Notes under the pieces: model-generated
Told to the model about the DNA's origin: nothing
What the model saw: the letters and a program-made list of their open reading frames with translations, nothing else
Database searches by the model: none
Part shown: in pieces, positions 62,051-64,000 of the stretch
Position numbering within the stretch: position 1 is the stretch's first letter
How the letters are laid out: each line of letters opens with the position of its first letter
Program-made: the position numbers and the translations under genes
From: Thalassovita taeanensis
GTDB lineage: Bacteria > Pseudomonadota > Alphaproteobacteria > Rhodobacterales > Rhodobacteraceae
Assembly (NCBI RefSeq): GCF_900110775.1
Contig: NZ_FOEP01000005.1
Coordinates: 186,001 to 250,000 of the forward strand
DNA: 64,000 bases
Direction of reading: 5' to 3'

Positions 62051-62091
62051 ACATGCACACAGCATGCACATCACATGCATATCGCAGGTGC
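62051..62091 (+). repeat. Intergenic repeat, copy 3
   Basis: Directly downstream of mraY. 62063-62091 is identical (29 bp) to the complement of the copy near 46.58 kb. The 62051-62085 part matches the copy at 29.75-29.80 kb with a few mismatches. Confidence 0.7.
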
Positions 62092-62154
62092 GGCAATTTA
62101 TTGTGAATTTCCCGCCACCTGATACGACACTTCTGATTGCAAGGGGGTGTCGGT

Positions 62155-62547
62155 ATGCAAGGTTCGGTGTGGGACTATTGGCAGGCGATTGTCGGGCTGG
62201 TCGCGGTGTTGGGTGTTTGGATCGCGTGGCGGCAGTTTCGGGCTGCTGGCCCCAAAACCCGAAACGAGATCACCGGCGGCAGCCGCAACACCCAAAGCGG
62301 CGGGGGAGTAGTGGCGGGGTTTGGGCTCTGGTCACGGGGCGCGCTTTGGGGGGAAGGCGCGGGTGTTTGTCATGTCGCGGTGCGGCTGGATGACATGGAT
62401 CAATTGCAGAAGGGAGGTTTCGCAATAAGCTCGATCTGCAATGTCATGCATGATCAACCTTGGGGGCTGAAATGGACGAAACTTCAGACAAAATCGAACA
62501 GGGGCTGGATGTACCGGCCTTGCGCAGCGACACACATGCGGCCCTGA
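62155..62547 (+). CDS. Small membrane ORF, possibly frameshifted
   Basis: The open frame encodes 130 residues. One N-terminal membrane helix (WQAIVGLVAVLGVWIAW) is followed by RNEITGGSRNTQSGGG, after which the sequence loses protein-like character and runs 76 bp into the next gene. Removing one G from the run at 62301-62306 would end the protein at QSGGE after about 51 residues. The ATG at 62155 has AAGGGGG. Function unknown. Confidence 0.4.
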   Translation: MQGSVWDYWQAIVGLVAVLGVWIAWRQFRAAGPKTRNEITGGSRNTQSGGGVVAGFGLWSRGALWGEGAGVCHVAVRLDDMDQLQKGGFAISSICNVMHDQPWGLKWTKLQTKSNRGWMYRPCAATHMRP

Positions 62548-63167
62548 TTGAGGGCGATCGTATTCAAGAGGCGGTGCGGGATGTTGTTGTTCGGGCGCTG
62601 AGCAGTCGGCCGCTGTCGCGCGAGAATGTGAAAGAGGTCATCGAGGTGGTGCTGGACGAGGCTGCGGACGGCGCTTCGGAAAGCGGGGTGGAGACGACCG
62701 ATGCCCTGAAACAGGCGTCGGCGGGCATTGATGACGCGTTGAGCCGGGCCACTCATGCCTCGAAGCTGGCGCTGGAAGAGGCCACCGGGCGCGTCGAGGC
62801 GTTTTCCGAGACTGACCTGAAACAGGCGGCTGACGATCTGGTGGCACTGGACAAGATGTATCTGGAGGTTCTGCGCGACCTGGTAAAAAGCGGCAGGAAG
62901 GCGTCGCACGCGTTGTTCAAGGATCTTGTCACGCATGTGGAGCGGTCTAGCGCCGATACCGGGAAATCCATACGTGCGTCGCTTGAGGCGCTACAGGGGC
63001 ATCTGCCGCACCGGCCACATCTGTCCGATCTCGGGCGGTCAGCGCGCACCGGCATGGCCACCGTTGCGTCGATCGGCAGTGGCATTCTGGCGGGCTTGTC
63101 TGACAGTCTTGCACCGTCGCAAGAACAGGACAAAGATGACGAAAAGCCCAAACAGAAAGATGCTTAA
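62472..63167 (+). CDS. Coiled-coil/phasin-like protein (possibly DUF6781)
   Basis: 231 residues, almost entirely helical and acidic: VRDVVVRALSSRPLSRENVK, DALKQASAGIDDALSRATHASKLALEEATG, LDKMYLEVLRDLVKSGRKAS. A short C-terminal hydrophobic Gly-rich stretch (ATVASIGSGILAGLSD) and a charged tail follow. Its stop overlaps the kinase gene by TAATG, so the two act together. Domain number recalled, not checked. Function unknown. Confidence 0.7.
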   Translation: MDETSDKIEQGLDVPALRSDTHAALIEGDRIQEAVRDVVVRALSSRPLSRENVKEVIEVVLDEAADGASESGVETTDALKQASAGIDDALSRATHASKLALEEATGRVEAFSETDLKQAADDLVALDKMYLEVLRDLVKSGRKASHALFKDLVTHVERSSADTGKSIRASLEALQGHLPHRPHLSDLGRSARTGMATVASIGSGILAGLSDSLAPSQEQDKDDEKPKQKDA

Positions 63168-64000
63168 TGGTTCTGAACGCCTTTGGGTCGCCGCATGACC
63201 TCAAGCGACTTGCCGAGATTTCGGCGACACTGATCCGATATGGATTTGGCGATCTGGTGCAGCGTTTCGGTCTTGAAAACGCGGCATCCAAGGCGGGGCG
63301 TATTCTGCGTGGCAAGGAGGCGCCCGACACTGCGCATCTTTCCCCGGCGGAGCGTCTGCGCTGCGTGTTGGAGGAGATGGGGCCGACCTTTGTCAAGCTT
63401 GGGCAGATCCTGTCGACCCGGATCGACATGCTGCCGCCCGACTATATCGCCGAGCTTGAAACGCTGCACGACAAGGTTGCAACCTTGCCCTATGAGGCGC
63501 TTGTGGCAGAGGTCGAAGCCGATCTGGGCTATCGCCTGACAGAGGTTTTCGCCGAGATTGACAAGACCCCGCTGGCGGCCGGCTCGATTGCGCAGGTGCA
63601 CCGGGCGCGGCTGCTGTCGGGCGAGGCGGTTGTGCTCAAGATCCGGCGGCCGGGCGTGCGCCGGGTGATCGAGGCGGATCTGCGGTTGCTGATGCATATT
63701 GCCCATTTCGTCGCTGCGGAATTCGAAGATGCGCACCGGTTCCGCCCCGAGGAAATCATTACCGAATTTGCCAAATCTATCCGCACCGAGCTGGATCTGG
63801 CCAACGAGTGCCACAATGCCGAGCGGATCGCGAATAATTTCCGTGACGTGCCGCACATCCGCGTGCCCCGTGTGTACTGGGACTGGACCAACGAGGCGAT
63901 GAACGTGCAGGAGTTCGTGTCGGGCATTGCCGGAAGCGACCTGACGGCGGCGCGGGCGGCTGGGCTTGACCTCAGGCTGATTGCGGCACGCGGCGCCGAA
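63167..64000 (+). CDS. AarF/ABC1/UbiB-family atypical kinase (3' part outside window)
   Basis: 278 residues visible. UbiB-like signature: GPTFVKLGQILSTRIDMLPP (the KxGQ motif), AAGSIAQVHRARLLSGEAVV (Ala-rich nucleotide loop), VLKIRRPGVRR (invariant Lys), and ELDLANECHNAERI. The family supports ubiquinone synthesis or lipid handling as an ATPase. It begins 1 bp inside the upstream coiled-coil gene. Because it is coupled to a phasin-like partner rather than ubiE/ubiG, it may be a paralogue and not the housekeeping UbiB. Confidence 0.9.
   Translation, partial: MVLNAFGSPHDLKRLAEISATLIRYGFGDLVQRFGLENAASKAGRILRGKEAPDTAHLSPAERLRCVLEEMGPTFVKLGQILSTRIDMLPPDYIAELETLHDKVATLPYEALVAEVEADLGYRLTEVFAEIDKTPLAAGSIAQVHRARLLSGEAVVLKIRRPGVRRVIEADLRLLMHIAHFVAAEFEDAHRFRPEEIITEFAKSIRTELDLANECHNAERIANNFRDVPHIRVPRVYWDWTNEAMNVQEFVSGIAGSDLTAARAAGLDLRLIAARGAE

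Overview
The window is chromosomal DNA of a high-GC alphaproteobacterium, almost certainly a Rhodobacterales (Roseobacter/Paracoccaceae) species. Evidence: aa3-type CtaD next to a DUF2244 protein and a small class I cytochrome c, a DUF1127 gene followed by CCUCCUCCC-loop (CcsR/cuckoo-type) RNAs, MmcB, a single-chain pyruvate carboxylase, and a tRNA-His that lacks G-1 and has A73, a known trait of an alphaproteobacterial clade. Start codons are mostly ATG with GGAG-type Shine-Dalgarno sequences, and neighbouring genes often overlap by 1-4 bp.

Layout. 1-16.6 kb is core metabolism: ilvC (partial) diverging from two overlapping Lrp/AsnC regulators, a Hint-domain protein, a class V aminotransferase, a UbiH-type monooxygenase, a HAD nucleotidase, a GntR regulator, an MshEN-glycosyltransferase fusion, carA, a YqeY protein, DUF2244, ctaD, a cytochrome c, lipB and an exported peptidoglycan-binding protein. 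16.7-29.6 kb is a complete integrated mobile element in tRNA-Leu(GAG). It is bounded by an exact 23-bp direct repeat and carries a tyrosine integrase, an AlpA-like small HTH protein, a possible small terminase subunit, a DUF2793 (phage tail-type) protein, a 1090-residue primase-helicase followed by a dense iteron/inverted-repeat cluster (candidate replication origin), an exported protein, a coiled-coil membrane protein of unknown function, a serine recombinase with structured upstream DNA, and an AT-hook protein ending in four 12-residue repeats. It has no capsid, portal or large terminase gene. This int / alpA-like / primase-rep / ori / terS-like layout resembles phage-inducible chromosomal islands (phage satellites). 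It is the most interesting part of the window.

30-49 kb returns to the chromosome: mmcB, an acetyltransferase, tRNA-His, a TetR regulator diverging from an RND efflux pair, acetoacetyl-CoA synthetase, a NaeI-like restriction-modification pair next to tRNA-Gly(GCC), a MAPEG protein, pyruvate carboxylase, an FMN-dependent alpha-hydroxy acid dehydrogenase and a UvrD/PcrA helicase. At 49.2-49.9 kb, on the minus strand, a DUF1127 gene is followed by about ten tandem anti-Shine-Dalgarno-loop RNA hairpins, three pairs of them in 103-bp tandem repeats. 50-64 kb holds an Mrp/ApbC ATPase, a DEAD-box RNA helicase and the start of the division/cell-wall (dcw) cluster: mraZ-rsmH-ftsL-ftsI-murE-murF-mraY. 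The cluster is then interrupted: instead of murD, mraY is followed by a small membrane ORF, a coiled-coil protein and an AarF/UbiB-family kinase that runs off the end.

All calls were made by eye from the sequence. No database or folding program was used, so family names are recognition-level and repeat counts are manual.
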